Shown here one piece after another: positions 1 to 5,685 of a stretch of 7,392 bases of DNA. Every line of letters begins with the position of its first letter. Within the stretch, counting starts at the first letter, position 1. The position numbers and the translations under genes were made by a program. The DNA is from Alistipes sp. (GTDB lineage: Bacteria; Bacteroidota; Bacteroidia; Bacteroidales; Rikenellaceae): positions 1 to 7,392 of the forward strand of contig JAFYOF010000095.1 of the NCBI GenBank assembly GCA_017560305.1, in the 5' to 3' direction. The notes below the pieces were generated by a model. That model was not told the origin of the DNA and ran no database searches. It worked only from the letters and a program-made list of their open reading frames with translations.

Positions 1-347
1 ACGCCATCCACCATCATACCAATCACGGGCTGGTCGATACGCGCACCGAAACCACGCACATAGATTGACGAGGTCATACGCGAGCCGTAGTCGGGCTGGT
101 AGAAGTTGGGCATCATAGCCGACAAATCCTTCACTGAACGCACGCCCTCGCGCTCGATAAGCGACAGATTTACAACGCTTGACGAGATAGGCTCCTTCGA
201 CAGACCGAAGTGTTGCTTGGGTGCCGAGGCGATGATGCTGACATCATCCACCACGATGTGGCGTGTAGTGTCCGCCTGCTCAACGGCAGCCGAAGCCGAG
301 AATGTCGCAAGCAGGGCGAGCAGAAGTATGCTGAAAAATCTCTTCAT
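1..347 (-). CDS. TonB-dependent outer-membrane receptor, N-terminal part (runs off window)
   Basis: Reading leftwards from the ATG at 347, the frame stays open for 115 codons to the window edge. Residues 1-20 are a Sec signal peptide: MKR, then a hydrophobic core (FFSILLLALLATF) and small residues SASAA, with cleavage near Ala20 or Ala21. The segment HIVVDDV (30-36) fits a TonB box. Residues from about 45 match the receptor plug domain: SSSVVNLSLIEREGVRSVKD, then DLSAMMPNF, IYVRGFGAR, and the start of the IDQPVIGMMVDGV motif. No carboxypeptidase-regulatory-like domain precedes the plug, so it resembles classical siderophore, haem or cobalamin receptors more than SusC proteins. By family, it would import a ligand across the outer membrane using TonB energy. 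The barrel lies outside the window, so the ligand cannot be told. The divergent LuxR-type gene is a plausible regulator (inference). Confidence 0.9.
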   Translation of the reverse strand, partial: MKRFFSILLLALLATFSASAAVEQADTTRHIVVDDVSIIASAPKQHFGLSKEPISSSVVNLSLIEREGVRSVKDLSAMMPNFYQPDYGSRMTSSIYVRGFGARIDQPVIGMMVDG

Positions 348-380
348 AATCGAAAGTTTGAGTTACATTATTTCACGATG

Positions 381-412
381 CAAAAATAGCATTACGCCAG
401 CAAGTTATCAAC
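381..412 (-). promoter_or_regulatory. Bacteroidota-type promoter for the TonB receptor gene
   Basis: On the minus strand, TATTTTTG (381-388) matches the Bacteroidota -7 consensus TAnnTTTG exactly. GTTG (409-412) stands 20 nt upstream as an acceptable -33 element (consensus TTTG). The implied transcription start lies a few bases further left, around 373-376, giving a leader of roughly 25-30 nt before the ATG at 347. The -33 element overlaps the inverted repeat at 410-429. Assignment is by pattern and spacing only. Confidence 0.55.
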
Positions 413-429
413 TATCACTTTTGATAGTT
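410..429. promoter_or_regulatory. Perfect inverted repeat, candidate operator between divergent genes
   Basis: AACTATCA (410-417) and TGATAGTT (422-429) are exact reverse complements separated by four bases (CTTT). The 20-bp two-fold symmetric site lies between the divergent TonB receptor and LuxR-type genes. It overlaps the -33 region of the leftward promoter and the place where the -33 element of the rightward promoter would be. NarL/GerE-type DNA-binding domains bind dyad sites of about this size as dimers, so it is a natural operator candidate for the neighbouring regulator (inference). It is not a terminator: neither arm is followed by a proper T-run and the stem is A/T-rich. Confidence 0.55.
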
Positions 430-449
430 TTACATTCAAAGAAAATTAC

Positions 450-457
450 TACCTTTG
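450..457 (+). promoter_or_regulatory. -7 element of the LuxR-type regulator promoter
   Basis: TACCTTTG matches the Bacteroidota -7 consensus TAnnTTTG exactly and ends only 7 nt before the regulator's ATG at 465. No good TTTG is found 19-21 nt upstream: the closest candidates are a GTTTT at 427-431 with short spacing and a TTTTG ending at 423 that is 26 nt away. If this element is used, the transcript would begin almost at the start codon, so the mRNA would be leaderless or nearly so. Confidence 0.45.
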
Positions 458-464
458 CATCATT

Positions 465-1067
465 ATGCAGCACAAACCGAAATTAGTCATAATCCACCCC
501 AACTCGTTATGTTGTTTAGCGATGCGCGCCATCCTGACCGACATCGCACCCTTTATGGGTATGATGAGCGAGGTGGAGATTGCCGCATACAACACTATGG
601 AGGAGTTTCTGGATGAGAACCCGCAGGCTGCCCTCCACCACTTCATCGCAGCAGAGGTGCTGAAGCAGAACATCGACTACTTCCTGCCCCACGCCCGCCG
701 CTGCATCGTGCTTGCCGAGGGCGAGGGCTTCTCTCACCCCGAGTTTCACACCGTCAATCTGCATAAGCCCGAGCGCGAGGTGCTCAAGGGCGTGCTGATG
801 ATGCACCACTCGGCACACACCGCAATGATGGCGCAGCCAAAGACCGAGAAGCCTGACACAGAGTTGCTGTCGCAGCGCGAGAAGGAGGTTTTGTCACTGA
901 TAATCAAGGGGTATATCAACAAGGAGATTGCCGACCGACTCAACATCTCAACCCCCACGGTCATCTTCCACCGACGCAACATAGTCGAGAAAATTGGTTC
1001 GAAATCCATCGGTCGCCTGACCATCTACGCCGTGATGAACGGCATCGTGGATATCAAGGAGTTGTAA
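465..1067 (+). CDS. LuxR/NarL-type transcriptional regulator with degenerate receiver-like N-terminus
   Basis: The protein has 200 residues. Residues 134-200 form a LuxR/GerE-type helix-turn-helix: LSQREKEVLSLIIKGYINKEIADRLNIS, then the recognition helix around 163-176 and the tail IGSKSIGRLTIYAVMNGIV, a pattern typical of Bacteroidota regulators of this group. Residues 7-115 have the size and strand-like segments of a receiver domain (LVIIHPN at 7-13, HHFIAAEVL at 58-66). However, the acidic pair expected near the first strand is missing and Ala stands where the phosphorylated Asp of the third strand should be, so ordinary phosphorelay control is unlikely. The start at 465 is preferred because the first strand begins at residue 7; the next Met (residue 20) would remove it. 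The gene is divergent from a TonB receptor across 117 bp with a dyad site, suggesting local control. The signal sensed is unknown. Confidence 0.85.
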   Translation: MQHKPKLVIIHPNSLCCLAMRAILTDIAPFMGMMSEVEIAAYNTMEEFLDENPQAALHHFIAAEVLKQNIDYFLPHARRCIVLAEGEGFSHPEFHTVNLHKPEREVLKGVLMMHHSAHTAMMAQPKTEKPDTELLSQREKEVLSLIIKGYINKEIADRLNISTPTVIFHRRNIVEKIGSKSIGRLTIYAVMNGIVDIKEL

Positions 1068-1093
1068 GGGTTTTTCTTTTAAACACATAATTT

Positions 1094-1127
1094 AACCGCC
1101 ATCCCATAATTGGAGTGGCGGTTTTTC
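1094..1127 (+). terminator. Rho-independent terminator after the LuxR-type gene
   Basis: AACCGCCA (1094-1101) pairs perfectly with TGGCGGTT (1116-1123) around a 14-nt loop, and a run of T follows (1122-1126). It begins 27 nt after the stop codon at 1067. Confidence 0.85.
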
Positions 1128-1283
1128 GTTGCTTTCTTTATTCATTAAAAATTATCTTCGGTGGCGGGGGGGGGTGACGCGCAAAGCGCGTTACGCCACC
1201 GAAGATACAGGCGTAACGCCTGTCCTGCATTTACTTTGATGCGCCTTATTTCGACTTCGTGCCGAGGCGTACCCCTTCACAAA
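1128..1283. other. Gene-free stretch between convergent genes
   Basis: No coding frame with recognisable content was seen here. The stretch lies between the terminator of the rightward regulator and the terminator of the leftward operon. Its main content is the palindrome cluster at 1154-1222. A weaker pairing, CGCCT (1242-1246) with AGGCG (1265-1269), follows. No promoter-like element was identified. Confidence 0.6.
1154..1222. repeat. Nested palindrome cluster with G9 run (REP-like element candidate)
   Basis: The outer arms ATCTTCGGTGGCG (1154-1166) and CGCCACCGAAGAT (1194-1206) are perfect 13-bp complements. Inside, ACGCGC (1177-1182) pairs with GCGCGT (1186-1191) around AAA. A run of nine G (1166-1174) bulges from the left arm. 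A second small hairpin follows: CAGGCG (1208-1213) with CGCCTG (1217-1222) around TAA. GTTACGCC (1190-1197) can alternatively pair with GGCGTAAC (1210-1217), so two folds compete. There is no T-run, so it is not a simple terminator. The architecture resembles dispersed intergenic palindromic repeats (REP/BIME-like), but only one copy is seen here, so its repeat nature is inference. Confidence 0.5.
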
Positions 1284-1318
1284 AAAATGAGGGTGTCGCA
1301 ACCAACGGCTGGACACCC
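1281..1318 (-). terminator. Rho-independent terminator of the Gfo-DUF1080 operon
   Basis: On the minus strand, GGGTGTC (1318-1312) pairs with GACACCC (1297-1291) around a 14-nt loop and is followed by TCA and seven T (the A-run at 1281-1287 on the plus strand). It begins 23 nt beyond the stop codon of the DUF1080 gene (1341-1343). Confidence 0.85.
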
Positions 1319-1340
1319 CCATAATATTATATAAGGTATA

Positions 1341-4124
1341 TTACAACTCCTTCACGCGTACATGGCGGTACTTGATACCCTGACCGTGACCGAGGAAACC
1401 GATGTGACCCTTCTTGTTGAACAAGCCTGGGTGGTTCAAATGGTCAACAGTGTACTTGTTGTAACCACCATCTGGAGCTACATTGTGACCCTGGCAAGCC
1501 TTGCGGATGTTACCCTCGAGGATAACCTCGCCATCAACTGTGATCTTGATGTTGTCACCCTTGATGCGAATCTCCTCAGTGTGCCACTCGCCGAGAGGAC
1601 CCCACTTGATACGCTTCGCTGGGATGATACCATATACAGAACCGTGTACCTGGTACTCGCGCAAGCCAGCGTAGATAGGAGCGTCGTGGTGCAACACCTG
1701 AATCTCCATACCGTGGTAAGCAGCATCAACACCCATAGGTGTGCGGATACCTACACCATTGTTTACGCCCTCGCGGTCGAAGCAGAACTCAAAGCGGAAT
1801 ACGAAGTCAGCATACTCCTTCTTTGTGTAGAGGTTACCTGTTGAGCCGTAAGATGCAGTTACATACATCTCGCCGTTTACTGGCTGGTAAGCATCCAGGT
1901 TACCTGTCCAAGCTGACATATCCTTACCGTTGAACAGAAGCTCGAAACCCTCTGCCTTCTCCTCCTCTGAAAGCTCAGTGATGATAGAGCGAGCAGCGCC
2001 CTCCTTGTTCTCAGAGATGAACTTCTCGATATCCTTGCGCTTGTAAACAGCGTCGCCGTCGTTCAAAGTAGCAGATACCTTCTCGAGCAAAGCCTTAACC
2101 TCTGCGCTGTAGTACTCTGGGTGCTTGGTAGCAATCTGCATAACTGTGTTAGCAGCAGCCTGTGCAGTAGCCTCGTTATCCATATACTCAGCAGCAAGCA
2201 TCATACCCTGGTAGTTCTGTGTAGCAGCCAAAGCTGTCAAAGCTGAGTTCTGTACACCTACTGATGGCTGAGCCTCCAAAGCCTTGCGGTAGTTCATATA
2301 CTTGCGGTCGTTGTTCATTGCTGATGACTTAGTCAAAGCGATGTAACGAGCCAAAGCCTGATCCTTCAACTCTGCGTTAGAAGTAGCAACCTCATACAAA
2401 GGCTGAATCATCTTGTCAGAGTTAACCTTCAACATAGAAGCGAAAGCAACACCGTCCTTGTTACCCTCCTTGTAGCCAGCAACCAAAGTTGGGATTACAT
2501 CCTCAGAACCTGTGCCTGCCAATACTGGGTAGTAGAGGTGCTTCTTGTCACCTGCCTTAGCCATACGAGCCTGAACAGCAGCCAACTGCTCTGCTGCTGG
2601 CTTATCCTGGATAGCCTTGTTGATAGCAACTGCAGAACCCTTGCCAGCCTCGTAAATCTCGCACAAAGCGTCGAAGTTCTTCTCAGTAGCAACATTAGCC
2701 AATACATTCTTTGCAGTAGCGTTGCCAGCCTTTGCGTCAGCGATAACCGCCTCAGCAGCCTCAGGGATGCGACGCTTGCCAAGAACAGCGTAAGCAACTG
2801 ACTTGCTTGCCTCGCTGCCAGCCAAAGCCTTCACGATACCATCGTTCACCTTGCCGTTGAATGCGAGCAATGCTGGAGTAGCAGCAGCAACAACTGCCTG
2901 ACCCTCCTCAGTTGTAACATCTGTAGCCTCAACCTTTGCCAAGATAGCCTCCAAAGCAACATCACCACCGATGCGGCTTGCAGCCTCGATAGCAGCGCAT
3001 ACAACCTCGATGTTAGCATCGTCGATCTCAGCGCAAACAGCCTCAACCTGTGAAGCAGCGTGGTTAGCGCCCAACCAGTTCAAGATGTCAACCTCAGCAG
3101 CGTCAGAAGCCTTTGCCAACTGAGCAGCAACAGCAGCGTAAGTGCAATCGCAAGCGTAAGCCTCAGCAGCACGCAATGCGCCATAACGATACTGACCGCA
3201 GTCATCCTTCAACGCCTTCAACACGAGTGGAGTTGTCTCTGGACCGTGCATCTGAACCAAGATATCCAAACCCTCCAAGCGAACATTCGCAGCATCCTGC
3301 TTCATAAGCTTCTTCGCAGCCTTCTCAGCGAGCGCTGGGTTCTTCTCAACCATGCGGTTCAAGATGTCAGTGTAAGCACCGTAAGCGTCAGTTGTCTCGA
3401 ATGCGTAGTTAGCATCAGCAGCCGCAGCAGCCAATACCTTTACAGACTCCTCACCACCGCAAGTAGCCAAAGCGAGGTAGATCTGAGTTGTCTCCTCCTC
3501 AGAAGCACCCTTCAACCAACCGAGCAATGTGCTCTCAACGGCTGGGATGTTCTTGTAAGATGCGATCTGTGCAAGAAGAGTCTTGCTCAAACCGTTCTCA
3601 CCCTGGTTCAAGATGAGAGACTTAACAACTGGCTCTGTGCCCTTCAAAGTAGCCAATGAGCGAGCAGCGAAGTTTGCCAAATACTCGTCAGAGAGCTTTG
3701 CAGCGAAGTACTCAGCGTCCTCTGCAGTAGCGCAAACCTCCAAAGCGGTCATCAGGAACGCCTGTGTAGGCTTGTCAGTTGTCTTCTCAATAGCGTTCTT
3801 CAAACCAGCACGAACACCATTCTGATATGTAAGGTGACCCTTAGAAACATAAGATGCTACGCCGTGGATAGCATACTCGATAGCCGAGTTGTTCACACCC
3901 TCGGCAGCAGGACGCAACATAGCGCAAACAGTCTCGATACCCTCAGCGCCAGTCTTTGCCAACTCGTCCATAGTCTTGTTGTAAGCCTCTGGAGTCTCGG
4001 CAGGCAGAGTAGCCAAGGCGTCAGCGATGATTGTAGATGTAACGCGGTTGCGAGCATCCTGTGCATTAACGCCAACGAATGGCATCAATGCCAACGCAAT
4101 CACTAATATAAATAGTCTTTTCAT
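1341..4124 (-). CDS. Exported HEAT-like repeat protein with C-terminal DUF1080 (3-keto-disaccharide hydrolase) domain
   Basis: The protein has 927 residues counted from the ATG at 4124. An in-frame ATG at 4163 would overlap the upstream stop and put 13 charged residues before the signal peptide, so 4124 is preferred. Residues 1-21 are a Sec signal peptide (MKRLFILVIALALMPFVGVNA, cleavage before QDA). Residues about 35-690 are Ala-rich paired helices like HEAT/Armadillo repeats, probably a protein- or ligand-binding superhelix. Residues about 724-927 form a DUF1080 domain (concanavalin-like fold), with the opening motif FELLFNGKDMSAW (727-739) and closing motif GHIGFLGHGQGIKYRHVRV (906-924). 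Members of this Pfam family are named 3-keto-disaccharide hydrolases, which cleave glycosides already oxidised at C3. The gene directly upstream encodes a Gfo/Idh/MocA oxidoreductase able in principle to do that oxidation. The envelope location is well supported; the substrate and exact cleavage chemistry are not. Confidence 0.85.
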   Translation of the reverse strand: MKRLFILVIALALMPFVGVNAQDARNRVTSTIIADALATLPAETPEAYNKTMDELAKTGAEGIETVCAMLRPAAEGVNNSAIEYAIHGVASYVSKGHLTYQNGVRAGLKNAIEKTTDKPTQAFLMTALEVCATAEDAEYFAAKLSDEYLANFAARSLATLKGTEPVVKSLILNQGENGLSKTLLAQIASYKNIPAVESTLLGWLKGASEEETTQIYLALATCGGEESVKVLAAAAADANYAFETTDAYGAYTDILNRMVEKNPALAEKAAKKLMKQDAANVRLEGLDILVQMHGPETTPLVLKALKDDCGQYRYGALRAAEAYACDCTYAAVAAQLAKASDAAEVDILNWLGANHAASQVEAVCAEIDDANIEVVCAAIEAASRIGGDVALEAILAKVEATDVTTEEGQAVVAAATPALLAFNGKVNDGIVKALAGSEASKSVAYAVLGKRRIPEAAEAVIADAKAGNATAKNVLANVATEKNFDALCEIYEAGKGSAVAINKAIQDKPAAEQLAAVQARMAKAGDKKHLYYPVLAGTGSEDVIPTLVAGYKEGNKDGVAFASMLKVNSDKMIQPLYEVATSNAELKDQALARYIALTKSSAMNNDRKYMNYRKALEAQPSVGVQNSALTALAATQNYQGMMLAAEYMDNEATAQAAANTVMQIATKHPEYYSAEVKALLEKVSATLNDGDAVYKRKDIEKFISENKEGAARSIITELSEEEKAEGFELLFNGKDMSAWTGNLDAYQPVNGEMYVTASYGSTGNLYTKKEYADFVFRFEFCFDREGVNNGVGIRTPMGVDAAYHGMEIQVLHHDAPIYAGLREYQVHGSVYGIIPAKRIKWGPLGEWHTEEIRIKGDNIKITVDGEVILEGNIRKACQGHNVAPDGGYNKYTVDHLNHPGLFNKKGHIGFLGHGQGIKYRHVRVKEL

Positions 4125-4150
4125 TGTTCTTTTTCGTTTTGGGGTTTTTA

Positions 4151-5431
4151 CTACATTGACCAAGGACCACGCATTGGCTGATCGATAAGAGCATTCGCAG
4201 CGTCGTCGTTGATGAACTTCAAGTTAACTGGATCGAACTCCAATGTGCGGTTCAAGCGCAAAGCGCAGAGACCCATATTCACGATTGTAGCCGAGCGGAA
4301 ACCGTTGATCTCGTTAAGAGCGAACTTCTTGCGAGTGTGAACGCAGTCGATGAAGTCGATGTTCTGTGGCTCTGGATCTGGCAACTCAGCGAGCTTGTCC
4401 ATAACATTAGGAATAGTGCAACGGAAGCCCTGATATACTGCGCCCAATGGACCCTCGATGTAAGGAGCTGTTGGGTCACCGTGCTGCTCACCCTGGAGGA
4501 TGATCTGGCAACCATCGTCGTATGTGTAGACAATCTTACGCCAAGTACCGATAGCATCCCAGTGCTGCTGTGGAGCGTCAACCTCAACCTTTACTGGAGA
4601 TGTGTTATCCTTGCCAAGCAAGTACTGAACAGGGTCGATGTAGTGCTGACCCATATCACCAAGACCACCACCATCATAATCCCAGTAACCACGGAATGTC
4701 TGGTGAGTACGGTGCTCGTTGTATGGCTTGTAAGGAGCTGGACCCAACCACAAATCGTAGTCGAAGTGCTTTGGAACTGGCTGCTCAACCAAGTTCTCCT
4801 TACCTACCCAGAAGAATTTCCAGTTAAAACCTGTGAAACCTGAGATGGTCACCTTCAATGGCCAACCGAGCATACCGCTGTCGATAAGCTTCTTCAAAGG
4901 CTGAACTGTAGTACCCAAGCCGTAGAATGTGTCCTGGAAACGGAACCAAGTGTTAAGACGGAACATGCGACCGTTCTGACGAACTGCCTCCATTACCTTC
5001 TTACCCTCACCGATTGTACGGGTCATAGGCTTCTCACACCAGATATCCTTACCTGCCTTTGCAGCCTCAACTGACATCAAACCGTGCCAGTGTGGAGGAG
5101 TAGCAATGTGTACGATATCAACATTAGGGTCGTTGATAAGGTCGCGGTAGAAGTGGTAACCCTTCACCTCCTCTTTCAACTGCTCCTTTGTGCGTCGCAC
5201 AGCGCGCTCCAAGTGGTTGTCGTCGCAATCGCTAACCGCAACCAAACGGCAGCGCTCATTGCTTGACCAGTGGTTAACCATATAACCGATACCACCCATA
5301 CCGATGATACCCTTAGTCAACTGATCATTTGGTGCAATGTGACCTGGGCCTCCAAGAACCTTACGAGGCAGGATTGTCAAAGCTGCCAAGCCGCCCATAG
5401 TCTTGAGAAAATCTTTTCTGTTAATTGCCAT
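4151..5431 (-). CDS. Gfo/Idh/MocA-family NAD(P)-dependent oxidoreductase with Tat-like leader
   Basis: The protein has 426 residues. The N-terminus NRKDFLK (4-10), followed by a hydrophobic stretch GGLAALTIL and VLGG, resembles a Tat signal, but the twin arginine is Arg-Lys. A Rossmann fold begins at about 40, with GMGGIG (44-49) fitting GxGxxG. VAVSDCD (64-70) ends the second strand, IATPPHWH (109-116) follows, and EKP (133-135) carries the conserved lysine of the family. The C-terminal alpha/beta domain contains GGGLGDMGQHYIDPVQYLL (254-272) with the family's Asp/His active-site residues. The family oxidises or reduces sugars and sugar derivatives. The stop lies 26 nt before the DUF1080 start, so the two form an operon and probably consecutive steps: C3 oxidation, then cleavage. 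Exported members usually carry tightly bound nicotinamide cofactor. It could also be an unrelated sugar dehydrogenase or epimerase; the substrate is unknown. Confidence 0.85.
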   Translation of the reverse strand: MAINRKDFLKTMGGLAALTILPRKVLGGPGHIAPNDQLTKGIIGMGGIGYMVNHWSSNERCRLVAVSDCDDNHLERAVRRTKEQLKEEVKGYHFYRDLINDPNVDIVHIATPPHWHGLMSVEAAKAGKDIWCEKPMTRTIGEGKKVMEAVRQNGRMFRLNTWFRFQDTFYGLGTTVQPLKKLIDSGMLGWPLKVTISGFTGFNWKFFWVGKENLVEQPVPKHFDYDLWLGPAPYKPYNEHRTHQTFRGYWDYDGGGLGDMGQHYIDPVQYLLGKDNTSPVKVEVDAPQQHWDAIGTWRKIVYTYDDGCQIILQGEQHGDPTAPYIEGPLGAVYQGFRCTIPNVMDKLAELPDPEPQNIDFIDCVHTRKKFALNEINGFRSATIVNMGLCALRLNRTLEFDPVNLKFINDDAANALIDQPMRGPWSM

Positions 5432-5685
5432 AATGTTATTTAATTTAGTGAAAATTGATTAAGTCCTGTAATTGGTTGTATTTTCGTGATAAAATTACGA
5501 TTTTTTTTTCTTTCCACCAAACATTTTCCACCCAAGAATGGCTTTTTAAGAAACATTTAACATCCATTCCGCAAATTTGAAAAACTAACGGGTACGGAAG
5601 TTTGATTTTTAGCGCTATTTTGATATCTTTGTATTGATTTATCAATTTTTCACCGACCGAAAAAACTATTAAAACAACATATGAT
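5432..5685. promoter_or_regulatory. Divergent intergenic region between the Gfo operon and the mannonate operon
   Basis: This 254-bp A/T-rich region separates two divergent operons. It holds the full rightward promoter at 5601-5631. For the leftward operon only imperfect -7 elements were found: minus-strand CAAATTTG at 5572-5579 and AATGTTTG at 5518-5525, each one base off consensus and neither with a convincing -33 partner. TTTCCACCAA (5511-5520) and TTTCCACCCAA (5525-5535) form a short direct repeat that could be a regulator site. A run of nine T lies at 5501-5509. No coding frame here looks real. Confidence 0.5.
5601..5631 (+). promoter_or_regulatory. Full-consensus Bacteroidota promoter of the SDR-uxuA operon
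   Basis: TTTG (5601-5604), exactly 19 nt, then TATCTTTG (5624-5631) matches the TTTG-N19-21-TAnnTTTG consensus at every fixed position. Transcription would start about 5636-5639, leaving a leader of some 50 nt to the ATG at 5686. The leader is A-rich just before the start, as usual in this phylum, and lacks a Shine-Dalgarno sequence. Confidence 0.75.

Noticed and set aside
1..347. SusC-type glycan receptor
   Set aside because: The signal peptide leads almost directly into the TonB box and plug, without the carboxypeptidase-like domain that SusC proteins carry at the N-terminus.
106..486. 126-codon plus-strand frame over the TonB receptor start
   Set aside because: It is antisense to the signal peptide and plug domain of the receptor and runs through both promoters and the palindrome.
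1166..1174. G9 run as a phase-variable coding tract
   Set aside because: No coding frame on either strand here has protein-like content, so a frameshift switch is not supported; length variation may still matter for the palindrome.
1154..1222. CRISPR array or tRNA
   Set aside because: There are no regularly spaced direct repeats, and the folds do not give a cloverleaf with a recognisable T-arm.
3060..3659. 199-codon open frame on the plus strand inside the DUF1080 gene
   Set aside because: It is antisense to a well-supported gene whose skewed codon use removes stops on the opposite strand; its Ser/Leu-rich translation has no recognisable domain.
4125..4163. Earlier in-frame start (ATG at 4163) for the DUF1080 protein
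   Set aside because: It would add 13 residues, many charged, before an otherwise ideal signal peptide and would overlap the upstream stop codon.
4151..5431. GH109-type NAD-dependent glycosidase
   Set aside because: GH109 enzymes share this fold and a similar leader, but their characteristic motifs were not recognised here, and the adjacent DUF1080 protein fits a dehydrogenase partner better.
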